Source: [Haemophilus] felis (GTDB lineage Bacteria; Pseudomonadota; Gammaproteobacteria; Enterobacterales; Pasteurellaceae). From it: a stretch of DNA of 64,000 nucleotides. This document shows positions 1-7,699 of this stretch, piece by piece. The notes beneath the pieces are model-generated. The model did no database searches. It worked only from the letters and a program-made list of their open reading frames with translations, and was not told where the DNA came from. A program made the translations under genes and the position numbers. The stretch covers positions 62,001-126,000 of the forward strand of contig MUYB01000001.1 in NCBI GenBank assembly GCA_002015125.1, written 5' to 3'. How positions within the stretch are numbered: the stretch's first letter is position 1; every line of letters starts with the position of its first letter.

Positions 1-518
1 ATTTTATTGGTTGTTGGTACGCCTAAATCTGCAATTAACAATTGTTCTTCCAGTTCTTCAAATAACTCGTCATCAATTTTTTTACCCAAAAAGAAGGAAC
101 GAAAACCAGCGCCAATATTCTGTTTAGTTTTTAATAAGCCTTTGACTAAACGGCTAAAAAAACCACCTTCGCTTGGTTTTTCTTGCTCAATAAGTTGTGA
201 ACCATCAGATACATTATTTGTAATTTCTTCTGCATCGACTTTTTCGAGGTTTTCTTCATCTGCCAAACAACTTTCTTGAGGACTTTCAAGTTCATCAGTT
301 AAGTGATGGGAAAAATCTGATTCTTGTGAGGATTGTACTGACAAATCTACTTCTATGTTTTCAATTGTAGAGGATTCTGGCTGAGAATTCGGTTCAATAA
401 CAGATTCGGTAGGTGCAATATTGTCAGTATGATTTGAATCGGAGGAAATTTCTTCGTTATTTTTCTTTCCTAATCCAAACCAAGAGAAAAAACCACTTTT
501 TTTGTTTCCTGTTGACAT
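1..518 (-). CDS. ftsY: Signal recognition particle receptor FtsY, N-terminal part (runs off window start)
   Basis: FtsY is the GTPase that receives ribosome-SRP complexes at the inner membrane. Only the first ~172 codons are in the window, so the NG GTPase domain is not visible. The reading frame is open from an ATG at 518-516 to the left edge. It begins MSTGNKKSGFFSWFGLGKK, continues with a long Asp/Glu/Ser-rich acidic segment (about residues 20-115) and then enters the start of the N domain (GGFFSRLVKGLLKTKQNIGAGF). The layout of Lys/Phe membrane-targeting tip, acidic A domain and N domain is the known FtsY plan. It is divergent from rsmD, as ftsY/rsmD are in many gammaproteobacteria. Identity is confident; the rest of the gene is outside the window. 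Confidence 0.93.
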   Translation of the reverse strand, partial: MSTGNKKSGFFSWFGLGKKNNEEISSDSNHTDNIAPTESVIEPNSQPESSTIENIEVDLSVQSSQESDFSHHLTDELESPQESCLADEENLEKVDAEEITNNVSDGSQLIEQEKPSEGGFFSRLVKGLLKTKQNIGAGFRSFFLGKKIDDELFEELEEQLLIADLGVPTTNK

Positions 519-693
519 AGTTTACTCGTGCAATAATGAAATAATTTTATTAATAAAAAAACGGCGCGTAGTTTATCATTTAATCGCTAATTTATGGCAG
601 AAAATCATAAATTTTGCTGAAAAAAATCTTGTTTCGCGTAGAATTTGCCACTTTCCTTAAATAAATCCATCTCCCTTAACTAATAGATACTCA

Positions 694-1302
694 ATGATGA
701 AAAAGCCGATAAAAAAGACCAATCTATCAAATACAAAAGGTGAAGTACGAATCATTGCTGGCTTATGGCGTGGTCGAAAATTACCTGTGCTTAGCGTGCA
801 AGGATTACGCCCAACAGGCGATAGAGTAAAAGAAACATTATTTAACTGGCTAATGCCTTATATTGTGCAATCCTGTTGTTTAGATTGTTTTGCAGGCAGC
901 GGTTCTCTTGGTTTTGAGGCACTTTCTCGTCAAGCGAATAAAGTACTTTTTATTGAGTTAGATAAACAGGTGGCTAATCAATTAAAACAGAATTTACAGC
1001 AGCTAAAATGCACAAATGGTGAAGTACTCAATCAAAATACTTTGCAATGGCTAACCGCACCTCAACCACAGCCACAATTTGATGTGGTGTTTGTTGATCC
1101 GCCTTTTCATTTTAACTTGGCTCAACAAGCGTTGGATTTGTTGGAACAACATCATTGGCTCAAGGACGGCGCTATCGTCTATGTGGAAACAGAAAAAGAT
1201 CATGTATTACAACTAGATCAAAATTGGAACTTATTAAAAGAGAAGATTACTGGACAAGTCCATTCAAGGTTGTATCAATTTAACAGGAAGAAAATTGGTT
1301 AA
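694..1302 (+). CDS. rsmD: 16S rRNA (guanine966-N2)-methyltransferase RsmD
   Basis: This SAM-dependent methyltransferase modifies G966 of 16S rRNA in the 30S subunit. The 202-residue protein has the family length. It shows the SAM-binding motif I DCFAGSG (residues 64-70) and the catalytic DPPF (135-138), typical of N2-guanine methyltransferases, preceded by the RsmD hallmark GLRPTGDRVKETLFNWL (37-53). Two adjacent ATGs (694, 697) are possible starts and no strong Shine-Dalgarno decides between them. The 3' end overlaps the convergent dam gene by 23 bp. It is divergent from ftsY. Confidence 0.95.
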   Translation: MMKKPIKKTNLSNTKGEVRIIAGLWRGRKLPVLSVQGLRPTGDRVKETLFNWLMPYIVQSCCLDCFAGSGSLGFEALSRQANKVLFIELDKQVANQLKQNLQQLKCTNGEVLNQNTLQWLTAPQPQPQFDVVFVDPPFHFNLAQQALDLLEQHHWLKDGAIVYVETEKDHVLQLDQNWNLLKEKITGQVHSRLYQFNRKKIG

Positions 1303-2167
1303 AAATCGCCAATAATTCGGAGACTTGTACGCGCTTTTCTTTATGCTGACTGATAAAGCGATTCACCTGCAATTTCTTCAATTTTGCCCCCTTGTAAATC
1401 TTACGCGTAAAAGGCGTGTCATGATTAGAAATCACCACTGGGATATTGCGCTCTTGCGCGGTAATTCTTGCTAGCGTCGCTAAACCAATCTGATTTTCCT
1501 CAGAAAAATCATTTCCTGAATAACGGGTGAAATTTGTTTGTTGCAATAAAGGCGCATAAGGGGGATCACAATAGATCACTGAATCTTTATCCGCTAATTG
1601 GAAAGCTTTCTGAAAATCCCCACAGATAAACTCAGCTCGTTGCGCTTTTTCTGCAAAAAAATATAACTCAGCCTCAGGGAAATAATGAATTTTATGGCGA
1701 CCAAAAGGGACATTGAATTCATAGCGTGAGTTATAACGACATAGACCATTAAACCCAAAACGGTTTAAATATAGGAAAAGTATTGAACGTTCAAAAGGAT
1801 CTTGTGAAGCATTAAAACGCGCTCGTTGCGCATAATAATAAGTTGCTTGATTAGCTTCGGGGTGAAAAAAAATCTGACGACTGGCGCTAATGTAGGTTTC
1901 CACATCTTGTTTTACCAGATTAAATAAATTAATCAGATCGGCGTTAATATCCACCAAAATATAGCGCTCAAATTGGCTATTTAGAAATACCGAACCTGCT
2001 CCAACAAAAGGTTCGATTAAACAGCTTTTTCCTTTGGGAAAACAAGCATTGATTTGCTCAGTTAAACGAAATTTGCCCCCCGCCCACTTCAAAAAAGGGC
2101 GACATTTATGGTTTTGCTTAAATTGTTTTAGCAAGCTAGAAGTAGGCTGAGAAGAAGGGCTGCTCAT
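1280..2167 (-). CDS. dam: DNA adenine methyltransferase Dam (GATC)
   Basis: Dam methylates adenine in GATC and so supports mismatch repair, replication timing and regulation. The 295-residue protein carries PFLKWAGGK (24-32) and FVGAGSVF (54-61, SAM binding) at the N-terminus and the catalytic DPPY at 201-204, in the order of alpha-class N6-adenine methyltransferases. It lies 6 bp downstream of aroB on the same strand (the aroK-aroB-dam order is widespread in gammaproteobacteria), and its last codons overlap rsmD tail to tail. An extra ~20 N-terminal residues precede the conserved core; an internal start cannot be excluded. Confidence 0.95.
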   Translation of the reverse strand: MSSPSSQPTSSLLKQFKQNHKCRPFLKWAGGKFRLTEQINACFPKGKSCLIEPFVGAGSVFLNSQFERYILVDINADLINLFNLVKQDVETYISASRQIFFHPEANQATYYYAQRARFNASQDPFERSILFLYLNRFGFNGLCRYNSRYEFNVPFGRHKIHYFPEAELYFFAEKAQRAEFICGDFQKAFQLADKDSVIYCDPPYAPLLQQTNFTRYSGNDFSEENQIGLATLARITAQERNIPVVISNHDTPFTRKIYKGAKLKKLQVNRFISQHKEKRVQVSELLAIFNQFSSC

Positions 2168-2173
2168 TGTATT

Positions 2174-3259
2174 TTATAATTTGCGCGCACAAGTAATTGC
2201 GTTAAGAACAAGTTGGCTATCAATATCTTTTGCCACATAAGCCTTACCAAGTTGCTTTAACAATACCAAACGTAGCTTTCCTGCTAGCACTTTCTTATCT
2301 CGTAACATAAGTGGTAAATAAGCATCAAGAGGCATTTCATCAGGAGCGTTAACAGGTAACTTGGCCTGCTCAAACAAATTCTTCAAGCGCTCAACATCTG
2401 TGTTAGATAAATCCCCTAACTGTTCAGACAAATAAGCCGCCATTACGCTTCCTGAGGCTACGGCTTCACCATGCAGCCAATTACCATAACCTAAATAAGT
2501 TTCAATAGCATGGCCAAAGGTATGGCCTAGATTGAGCAAAGCGCGATCCCCTTGTTCGGTTTCATCTCGAGAAACAATTTCCGCTTTTAATTCACAACAA
2601 CGGGCAATACATTGCTGTAAAGGCTTCTCTTTAAGTTGCATCAAATCAGAAATTTGTTGTTCTAGCCAAGCAAAGAATTCCACATCTAAAATCGCACCAT
2701 ATTTAATTACTTCTGCAAGCCCTGCACTAATCTCTCTTTCAGGCAAGGTTTTTAATGTATTGGTATCAATAATCACGGCGCTAGGCTGGTAAAAAGCACC
2801 AATCATATTTTTACCTAATTCGTGATTTACTGCGGTTTTTCCTCCCACAGAAGAATCCACTTGTGCAAGTAATGTTGTTGGAATCTGAATAAAATTAACG
2901 CCACGTTGGTAACAAGCTGCTGCAAAGCCAGCTACATCACCAATAACACCACCACCTAAAGCGATAACAGTTGCATCACGTCCATAATTCGCCTCTAGCA
3001 AGGCGCTAAAAATTAGATTGAGCGACGTTAAAGTTTTAAAGGATTCGCCGTCAGGTAATAACACAGATTCAACGGAGCAACCAATGCTCTCTAGAGTGCT
3101 TTTTAGAGGGGAAAGATAATGCTGTGCGACAGTAGGATTGCTGACAATCATCACTTTATCGCCAGACTTTAACGGATAAAGTGCCTGATTAGATAATAAC
3201 CCCGCACCAATATAAATAGGATAACTTCTTTCTTTTAATTCAACATTTACGCACAACAT
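2174..3259 (-). CDS. aroB: 3-dehydroquinate synthase
   Basis: AroB converts DAHP to 3-dehydroquinate, the second step of the shikimate pathway, using NAD and a divalent metal in the cytoplasm. The 361-residue length is typical. Visible hallmarks are the nucleotide-binding [19 protein letters not shown] stretch (about 102-120), the [19 protein letters not shown] block (about 127-145) and the metal-binding [11 protein letters not shown] (243-253) and LHGEAV (263-268) motifs. It is preceded by aroK with a 20-bp gap and followed by dam, so the three probably share a transcript. Confidence 0.97.
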   Translation of the reverse strand: MLCVNVELKERSYPIYIGAGLLSNQALYPLKSGDKVMIVSNPTVAQHYLSPLKSTLESIGCSVESVLLPDGESFKTLTSLNLIFSALLEANYGRDATVIALGGGVIGDVAGFAAACYQRGVNFIQIPTTLLAQVDSSVGGKTAVNHELGKNMIGAFYQPSAVIIDTNTLKTLPEREISAGLAEVIKYGAILDVEFFAWLEQQISDLMQLKEKPLQQCIARCCELKAEIVSRDETEQGDRALLNLGHTFGHAIETYLGYGNWLHGEAVASGSVMAAYLSEQLGDLSNTDVERLKNLFEQAKLPVNAPDEMPLDAYLPLMLRDKKVLAGKLRLVLLKQLGKAYVAKDIDSQLVLNAITCARKL

Positions 3260-3279
3260 TATCAGCTCATTAGGTCTAA

Positions 3280-3807
3280 TTAACCATGAATATTATCAAT
3301 TAAATCAACGATTTGCGTTGCCATTGCCTTAGCGTTTTGTTCATCCGTTGGTAAAACAATATCTGCAATTTCTTCGTATAACGGATTACGTTCTTTGGCC
3401 AAATTCTCTAACACTTGGCGAGGATCTTCTACATCTTGCAATAAAGGACGTTTTTTATCTCGTTGTGTACGTTGATATTGTTTTTCTACCGTTGTTTCTA
3501 AGTAAATAACAATACCGCGAGCGGATAAATGATTACGATTTTCTTTGGATACCACAACGCCACCGCCAGTAGAAAGCACCACGCCTTGTCGTTGTGTTAA
3601 TTCATTGATAATACGTTCTTCACGCTTACGAAAACCTTCTTCACCTTCTACATCAAAAATCCAACTAATATCAGCCCCAGCACGTTGTTCAATTTCTTGA
3701 TCAGAGTCCACAAAATCCATACTCAATAATTGAGCGAGTTGTCGTCCAATAGTGCTTTTACCTGCGCCCATAGGACCAATTAAGAAAATATTACGTTTTT
3801 CTGCCAT
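3280..3807 (-). CDS. aroK: Shikimate kinase I
   Basis: AroK phosphorylates shikimate with ATP. The 175-residue protein has the Walker [10 protein letters not shown] (11-19), the shikimate-binding DSDQEIE (35-41), and GGGVV (80-84). It is first in the aroK-aroB-dam unit. In many bacteria aroK directly follows the pilMNOPQ/comABCDE genes on the same strand, as here, but a strong hairpin separates them, so aroK may have its own promoter in the 3810-3910 interval. Confidence 0.96.
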   Translation of the reverse strand: MAEKRNIFLIGPMGAGKSTIGRQLAQLLSMDFVDSDQEIEQRAGADISWIFDVEGEEGFRKREERIINELTQRQGVVLSTGGGVVVSKENRNHLSARGIVIYLETTVEKQYQRTQRDKKRPLLQDVEDPRQVLENLAKERNPLYEEIADIVLPTDEQNAKAMATQIVDLIDNIHG

Positions 3808-3915
3808 ATCTCTTTTTTCTTTTTCATTCAGAATATTAATATTTTGATCTTATAAAATAGATAAGCGACTGAAATCAGTCGCAAAAGATCACCCAAAAAT
3901 ATTTGCGATTATCGC

Positions 3916-3956
3916 AATAAATAGCCCTCTATTTCAACCTTAAAGGGCTATTTATT
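3916..3956. terminator. Hairpin between comE and aroK
   Basis: A 13-bp perfect inverted repeat (AATAAATAGCCCT at 3916-3928, AGGGCTATTTATT at 3944-3956) lies downstream of the comA-E operon and upstream of aroK. It could end the com transcript. The clearest T-rich run is on the plus side, so it is not an ideal rho-independent terminator for the minus-strand genes. Confidence 0.6.
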
Positions 3957-3977
3957 TTAAATAATCAAGAAGGGAAT

Positions 3978-5300
3978 CTATTTTTTTCTTCGAGGTTTTT
4001 GGGATTCATCAGGTTTCATTGGCAAGGTTGAGGAAGACATATTTTTTACAATGCGTGGGGTAACAAAAATAACTAACTTTCGTTTTTGATGACGCTCTCC
4101 TTCCTTACGAAATAAATGCTTAATTAAAGGAATATCACCCAGCAGAGGCACTTTATCTACCGCCTTACTCACGGTATCGTGGAATACTCCGCCTAAAACG
4201 ATAGTTTCCCCATCTTTAGCAAACACTTGTGTGTTGATTTCCTGTTTATCTATGGAAACTACCTCTCCTTTTTCATAACGAATAGTTGGTCCTAAAGCAT
4301 TCTGTGTAATGATTAAATCCAACAATATATTGTTATCTTTAGAAATATGTGGCGTAACATCTAGCCCTAACACGGCTTCTCGGAATTCCACAGTTTGGCT
4401 GTCATTTTTTCCATTACTGATGATATAAGGAATTTCTGTTCCTTGCTTAATACTTGCACTCTTCTTATTGGTGGTAAGTAAACGTGGACTTGCAATAATC
4501 TCCACATTATTTTCCCTTTCTAGCGCACTTAACTCCAAATCCAACAAACGTCCATTAATTTTGGCTAATTGAAGTGCAACGGAAACCGTTGATGCAACAT
4601 TGGTGGCAAAATTAACATTTAATTGATCTCCAATATTTTGAAAACCATTAGCAGCTAAACTACCAGCTACCCTATGTGAATTTTCTGTCGGATTAAACAG
4701 CCCCCAATTTACGCCTAATTCTTTTAAACTTTCATCTGTCATAGTAACAATGCGAGCTTCAATAATAATTTGCTCTGTTGGTTTATCCATTTCTGCAATC
4801 AGTTTTTTTAAATTATGTACAGATTGTGCAGTATCTTGGACTAAGATGAGGTTACTTCTGTCATCAAAGCTTAAACTCCCTTCTGGGGAAAGTAATACAC
4901 CATTTCCTGTCGTTAGAGATTTCATCACATCAGAAGCTTTCGCAAAATGTAACTTAATAGAACTTGAGATTTTAGGTTCATTTACATCTGAAGCTCCAGC
5001 CTGCTCAAAAGCATTTAAATAATAGGTATTTTGCTCATAACTCAAATTCAACTTTTTAGATTTCGCTACTACGCGTAAAAAATTATCAAAGGTGATGTTA
5101 TCAAGTTGCAAAGATAAAGTGCCTTGTAACTCATCATCAATCACCAAATTTTTATTCTGCTCTAAAGCTAATTTTTGCAAAGTAGCTACTAACGGCGCTT
5201 GTTGTAAGCGCAAAGAAAAGTTATTTTCTTGGTCAGAAGATGCAAATACGTTTGTGAAATGTAAAAGCAATAATATGAAATACTTAAGTTTATTCATCAT
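3978..5300 (-). CDS. comE: Competence secretin ComE (PilQ family)
   Basis: ComE is the outer-membrane secretin ring through which the transformation pseudopilus acts and DNA enters the periplasm. The 440-residue protein starts with a signal peptide (MMNKLKYFILLLLHFTNVFAS), followed by a secretin/TonB short N-terminal domain (about 30-90), a NolW-type domain (about 110-175) and the secretin channel domain with EIIASPRLLT and the VPLLGDIPLIKHLF signature near the C-terminus. It lacks the AMIN domains of long PilQ proteins, as Pasteurellaceae ComE does. Two ATGs (5300, 5297) follow an AAGGA box; the second has the better spacing. It is last in the com operon, with the start 6 bp after comD. Confidence 0.93.
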   Translation of the reverse strand: MMNKLKYFILLLLHFTNVFASSDQENNFSLRLQQAPLVATLQKLALEQNKNLVIDDELQGTLSLQLDNITFDNFLRVVAKSKKLNLSYEQNTYYLNAFEQAGASDVNEPKISSSIKLHFAKASDVMKSLTTGNGVLLSPEGSLSFDDRSNLILVQDTAQSVHNLKKLIAEMDKPTEQIIIEARIVTMTDESLKELGVNWGLFNPTENSHRVAGSLAANGFQNIGDQLNVNFATNVASTVSVALQLAKINGRLLDLELSALERENNVEIIASPRLLTTNKKSASIKQGTEIPYIISNGKNDSQTVEFREAVLGLDVTPHISKDNNILLDLIITQNALGPTIRYEKGEVVSIDKQEINTQVFAKDGETIVLGGVFHDTVSKAVDKVPLLGDIPLIKHLFRKEGERHQKRKLVIFVTPRIVKNMSSSTLPMKPDESQKPRRKK

Positions 5301-5306
5301 CGTTCC

Positions 5307-5711
5307 TTAGAATTGTAAATGTACAGATTCCCTCAGATGACAACTGCCCTGTTGTCTAATACTTAATGTAATTTGCTGTTTATCAATACTTTCAATTTTG
5401 GCAAATTCTCGTGCTAATACATCGCCGACTTTCACCAGCACTACCTGTCGATTATTTGAAAATAACCCTTGCCAATGCCCTTTTTGTTGTAAAATTCCGA
5501 CTAATTTAAGATCAGAAAAATGACTATCACCCCATAACACTTGGTCTGGTGTTTTTTCACAAATAATCATTTCTTTTGTAACTTTCAGTTCTGTCTCCAA
5601 TTTCTCTGTTTTCTCAATCACTTGAGACTGATGCTTACGATTAGTTTTATTGAAAGGATCTGCCTGTAACGGCAAAGCTAAACACAATAACCAAATAGCA
5701 TATTTTTTCAT
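5307..5711 (-). CDS. comD: Competence protein ComD (PilP-like)
   Basis: This is a small periplasmic protein of the DNA-uptake machine, positionally and structurally equivalent to the PilP lipoprotein that links the inner-membrane PilNO complex to the secretin. It has 134 residues with a signal peptide (MKKYAIWLLCLALPLQA) and a C-terminal beta-rich region (LKLVGILQQKGHWQGLF ... VLVKVGDVL) like the PilP homology core. No lipobox is seen. Its start overlaps the comC stop by 4 bp, which indicates translational coupling. Identification rests on operon position and the PilP-like core. Confidence 0.85.
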   Translation of the reverse strand: MKKYAIWLLCLALPLQADPFNKTNRKHQSQVIEKTEKLETELKVTKEMIICEKTPDQVLWGDSHFSDLKLVGILQQKGHWQGLFSNNRQVVLVKVGDVLAREFAKIESIDKQQITLSIRQQGSCHLRESVHLQF

Positions 5712-6250
5712 TCGGTTTTCCCCTCAATTTGTTCCCTCTGCTGTAAGCCAAATTCTAGTCTGCTCGTGATATTGCCAAGTGCTCCTTCGTTACGTTTAAT
5801 TTCCAAAGTTAACAAAGCAACATCATCGACTGCTAAAAAACTGTCTAAAAAACTCACTAAACCCGCAAAATAACTTTCTACTTCCAACTGTAAAATTGCG
5901 CCTTGGTCAAATTTCCATTGTGATGACAAAATATGGATATGATGCTTACTACGTTGTAATTGTTGATCTAATTGTGCAACTTTAGTTGTGATCTGAGGGG
6001 TTAATAATTGTTGTTGCTGTCTTTGTTTTAAACTAGCAATTAAACGCTGTTGGTGTTGTAATTCCGCACTAATTTGCTGTAACTGCAATGCTTTTTGCTG
6101 ATAACTCAGGTGTTGTTGCCATAAGCTCCAACAAGGGTAACAGAGCAATAGCAAACATAGCGCCGCTAACAATCCCAAACGCTTTAACAATGAGAGTTGA
6201 AGAAATTGACCAAATTGATTATTTGCTTGCAAGAAAAAAGTTAAGTTCAT
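5708..6250 (-). CDS. comC: Competence protein ComC (PilO-like)
   Basis: ComC is an inner-membrane alignment protein of the type IV pilus-like uptake apparatus. One N-terminal membrane segment (about 24-42, LGLLAALCLLLLCYPCWSLW) is followed by a long Gln-rich coiled coil and a ferredoxin-like periplasmic domain, as in PilO. I place the start at the ATG at 6250, which has a GAGAGG ribosome-binding site at proper distance. A longer reading from a TTG at 6262 would put that site inside the gene. The protein is therefore 180 residues. It sits 15 bp after comB and overlaps comD. Confidence 0.85.
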   Translation of the reverse strand: MNLTFFLQANNQFGQFLQLSLLKRLGLLAALCLLLLCYPCWSLWQQHLSYQQKALQLQQISAELQHQQRLIASLKQRQQQQLLTPQITTKVAQLDQQLQRSKHHIHILSSQWKFDQGAILQLEVESYFAGLVSFLDSFLAVDDVALLTLEIKRNEGALGNITSRLEFGLQQREQIEGKTE

Positions 6251-6265
6251 AGCGCCTCTCAAAAT

Positions 6266-6775
6266 TTAATTTTCGAAAAGTAATTCAATCTCAAATACAA
6301 TCTGCTGTTGCTCAGGCTGAAATTGCAGTAAAGAGATTTTGCTAAATAAGTTAGATTGATTAAGTGCTTGGTGTACCTGTTCAAATTCTTGTTGATGCTC
6401 AACAGCCCCCGTTAAAAGAAGTTTCTTCGCATCTAAACTGAGAGAAGTGAGTTCCCCTTGCTGCAAAGGAAGAGCTATCAACAATTGAAAAACCTGTTGT
6501 AATGTCTTGGAGCTCACTAGCTCTTTTTCCGCAGAGATGTAGTTCTGTCTCAAGCTGTGTAACGAACTTTGCCCCTGTTGTAACTGTTGTTGCAATTGAG
6601 ATAAATTTGTTTGTATTTGATAATTTTTTTGCTGAATCCCTTCTTTAAAGTCCAATAACGCCACATAGGAAACGATCAATAAAATAAGAACGAGCAATAA
6701 TTGATATAAAAAATGAATCGCCTTTTGTTTATGTGCCTTCTCTCGCCAAGGTAATAAATTAATTGTTGATGACAT
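6266..6775 (-). CDS. comB: Competence protein ComB (PilN-like)
   Basis: This is an inner-membrane protein of the pilus assembly complex. The conserved cytoplasmic N-terminus INLLPWREK (about 5-13) is the PilN motif that docks onto the PilM-like ComA. One transmembrane helix follows (about 22-42), then a Gln-rich coiled coil and a small periplasmic domain. It has 169 residues and starts after an AAGGAGAA ribosome-binding site, 9 bp downstream of comA. Confidence 0.88.
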   Translation of the reverse strand: MSSTINLLPWREKAHKQKAIHFLYQLLLVLILLIVSYVALLDFKEGIQQKNYQIQTNLSQLQQQLQQGQSSLHSLRQNYISAEKELVSSKTLQQVFQLLIALPLQQGELTSLSLDAKKLLLTGAVEHQQEFEQVHQALNQSNLFSKISLLQFQPEQQQIVFEIELLFEN

Positions 6776-6784
6776 AATTTCTCC

Positions 6785-7561
6785 TTAGAACACTTCTTGT
6801 GTGTCTTCCTGCCACAAAGCATTGCCTAGCGCCACAAGTGGCAATGAAGTTTCAATCTCTTGCCAATTTGTCGGCAACGGCGCTAAGGCACTATCAATAC
6901 GATAGATATATACCTGCGTTGGTTGTAACTCATAGCGCTGACAAAACTGTTGATACACATCCTTAGGATCTAAATTAGTTTGTTGCAAAATCTGATTTTG
7001 ATAGCGTTTCGGTTGAATCACTAACACTTGCTCTCCCTCTTGATAAATCAGAACATCTTCTCCATTAAGTTCTCTTTTCAACAAATATTCAAAGGCACGA
7101 ATAATGGCGTGTACTTGATTATCCAGTACTTCAATCTTTAAAGGCGCTAGCGCCGCTAAATGCGCTTTTGCAACAGTACGTTGAATGGCAAAAATTTCCA
7201 GTTGAAAACCTTGTTTTAAGGTATTAGAACGATAATCAAACCAAATTTGTTCTAAGGGAATGGGAAGTTCTTGCTCCAAAATAAAACGACATTGTTGATC
7301 AAGTTCATTGCTTGAAAGAGGCTGTGGTAACAACAGGTTTTTATGCCAAATTTGATGGGGAGAAATGGCGCTAATAAAAGCAAAAGGTAATTTTTTTCCT
7401 TGAGTATTTGTTAAATGTAACCTCATTTCAGAATATAAACTTTGAAGGGATTGTTTATCTAGCGTTAAAGTTTTTACATCACCTTGTTGAAACCAAAGAA
7501 CATCAAATTCTTGTTGTCTTTGCCAAATGCCTACTTTTAACTTTTTGATGATTTTTGCCAT
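6785..7561 (-). CDS. comA: Competence protein ComA (PilM-like)
   Basis: ComA is the cytoplasmic actin-fold protein of the transformation pilus complex and the first gene of comA-E. It has 258 residues and is divergent from mrcA, the classical Pasteurellaceae arrangement. Sequence features are weak (ELPIPLEQIWFDYRS, about 93-107, resembles the PilM family). The call relies mainly on the INLLPWREK partner encoded next and the comB-C-D-E order. Its 3' half contains several copies of the GGCGCTA heptamer described in the findings. No CRP-S core (GCGATC) was found in the promoter interval. Confidence 0.85.
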   Translation of the reverse strand: MAKIIKKLKVGIWQRQQEFDVLWFQQGDVKTLTLDKQSLQSLYSEMRLHLTNTQGKKLPFAFISAISPHQIWHKNLLLPQPLSSNELDQQCRFILEQELPIPLEQIWFDYRSNTLKQGFQLEIFAIQRTVAKAHLAALAPLKIEVLDNQVHAIIRAFEYLLKRELNGEDVLIYQEGEQVLVIQPKRYQNQILQQTNLDPKDVYQQFCQRYELQPTQVYIYRIDSALAPLPTNWQEIETSLPLVALGNALWQEDTQEVF

Positions 7562-7589
7562 CGTTACACGCCCTATTTCTCTTTCTCAG

Positions 7590-7608
7590 AATCCAAGATA
7601 ATTGGATT
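7590..7608. promoter_or_regulatory. Inverted repeat between comA and mrcA
   Basis: A 7-bp perfect dyad, AATCCAA-GATAA-TTGGATT, lies in the divergent comA/mrcA promoter region, 29 bp upstream of the comA ATG. It has the size of a regulator operator but lacks the GCGATC core of a competence CRP-S site. The cognate protein is unknown. Confidence 0.35.
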
Positions 7609-7699
7609 TTTAGCTTTAGATTTACTCTATGAGTATTTATACTGTGGCAGATTTTCCTAAAATTTCATTTCAATGCACTAACCTAGAGAGAGTTTTTCG

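Noticed and set aside
3903..3917. Palindrome TTGCGATTATCGCAA as a CRP-S site
   Set aside because: The two GCGAT halves are 1 bp apart instead of 4, and it lies at the end of the com operon, not at a promoter.
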